64,000 nt of DNA from Rhodospirillaceae bacterium (GTDB taxonomy: Bacteria > Pseudomonadota > Alphaproteobacteria > Rhodospirillales > JABHCV01): NCBI GenBank assembly GCA_014382375.1, contig JACNJU010000062.1, positions 1 to 64,000 on the forward strand. The letters run 5' to 3'. Shown here piece after piece: positions 64,000-64,000 of this stretch. Below the pieces are notes generated by a model that was not told the origin of the DNA, did not search any database, and saw only the letters and a list, made by a program, of their open reading frames with translations. Within the stretch, counting starts at the first letter, position 1, and the number at the start of each line of letters is the position of its first letter. The translations under genes were made by a program, and so were the position numbers.

Positions 64000-64000
64000 A

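Overview
The window reads as a contiguous stretch of chromosome from a free-living, motile alphaproteobacterium, most likely of the Rhodospirillales or a neighbouring marine order. This is inferred from gene content and order, not from a database search. The pointers are: a single bifunctional Rsh gene after rpoZ; the order rsh - DUF2062 - pdxJ - lepB - rnc - era - recO; nrdR-ribD-ribE-ribB-ribH-nusB-thiL followed by a membrane pyrophosphatase; a CBP3-type ubiquinol-cytochrome c chaperone next to DUF177-rpmF-plsX-fabH-ihfA-merR; a DUF4170 protein; and several TRAP transporters. Base composition looks moderately GC-rich in genes and clearly AT-rich in a few spacers, notably 5149-5688. No phage genes, insertion sequences, integrases or CRISPR arrays were seen.

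Layout. 1-9282: the 3' end of dapA, smpB, a class III adenylyl cyclase, a DUF4170 protein, a PQQ-type beta-propeller plus a diheme cytochrome with an internally duplicated domain, a membrane-tethered LuxR regulator, a leftward NYN - UdgB - ThrH operon, folK and rpoZ. 9324-21537: rsh, DUF2062, pdxJ, lepB, rnc, era, an unknown leftward gene, recO, an inserted thioredoxin - TolC - short adaptor module, and parC. 21534-30828: an enlarged TRAP transporter (dctMQP, leftward), a motA-motB-bpt operon, a flavin reductase and a membrane-anchored methyltransferase. 30825-40635: a class III CoA-transferase divergent from a second TRAP operon, a BON lipoprotein, an alpha/beta hydrolase, a CheW, a sulfotransferase, hemB and a PLP decarboxylase. 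40808-52162: icmF behind an 18-bp palindrome, a small DUF6898-like protein, rpiB, glyA, nrdR, the riboflavin genes, nusB, thiL and a FliL-like protein. 52449-64000: hppA, bamE, the CBP3 chaperone, DUF177, rpmF, plsX, fabH, ihfA, a MerR regulator, tRNA-Pro(GGG), a coiled-coil protein, an aldehyde ferredoxin oxidoreductase with a MoaD-like partner, an EamA transporter, a small unknown protein and a STAS protein.

How the genes fit together. Most of the window is core metabolism and information processing: lysine, folate, pyridoxine, riboflavin, heme, one-carbon and fatty acid synthesis, trans-translation, the stringent response and ribosome biogenesis. The accessory parts point to a heterotroph living on small organic acids: two TRAP systems, a CoA-transferase, IcmF acyl-CoA rearrangement and a probable tungsten aldehyde oxidoreductase, with motility (MotAB, CheW) and a proton-pumping pyrophosphatase.

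The observations most worth a second look are: (i) a RibB protein whose C-terminal RibA domain has lost its zinc cysteines; (ii) the perfect palindrome in front of icmF; (iii) a thioredoxin - TolC - truncated adaptor operon with no pump; (iv) the duplicated cytochrome domain whose second copy lacks its end; and (v) the absence of acpS from its usual slot. I did not find a clear, wholly undescribed multi-gene system.
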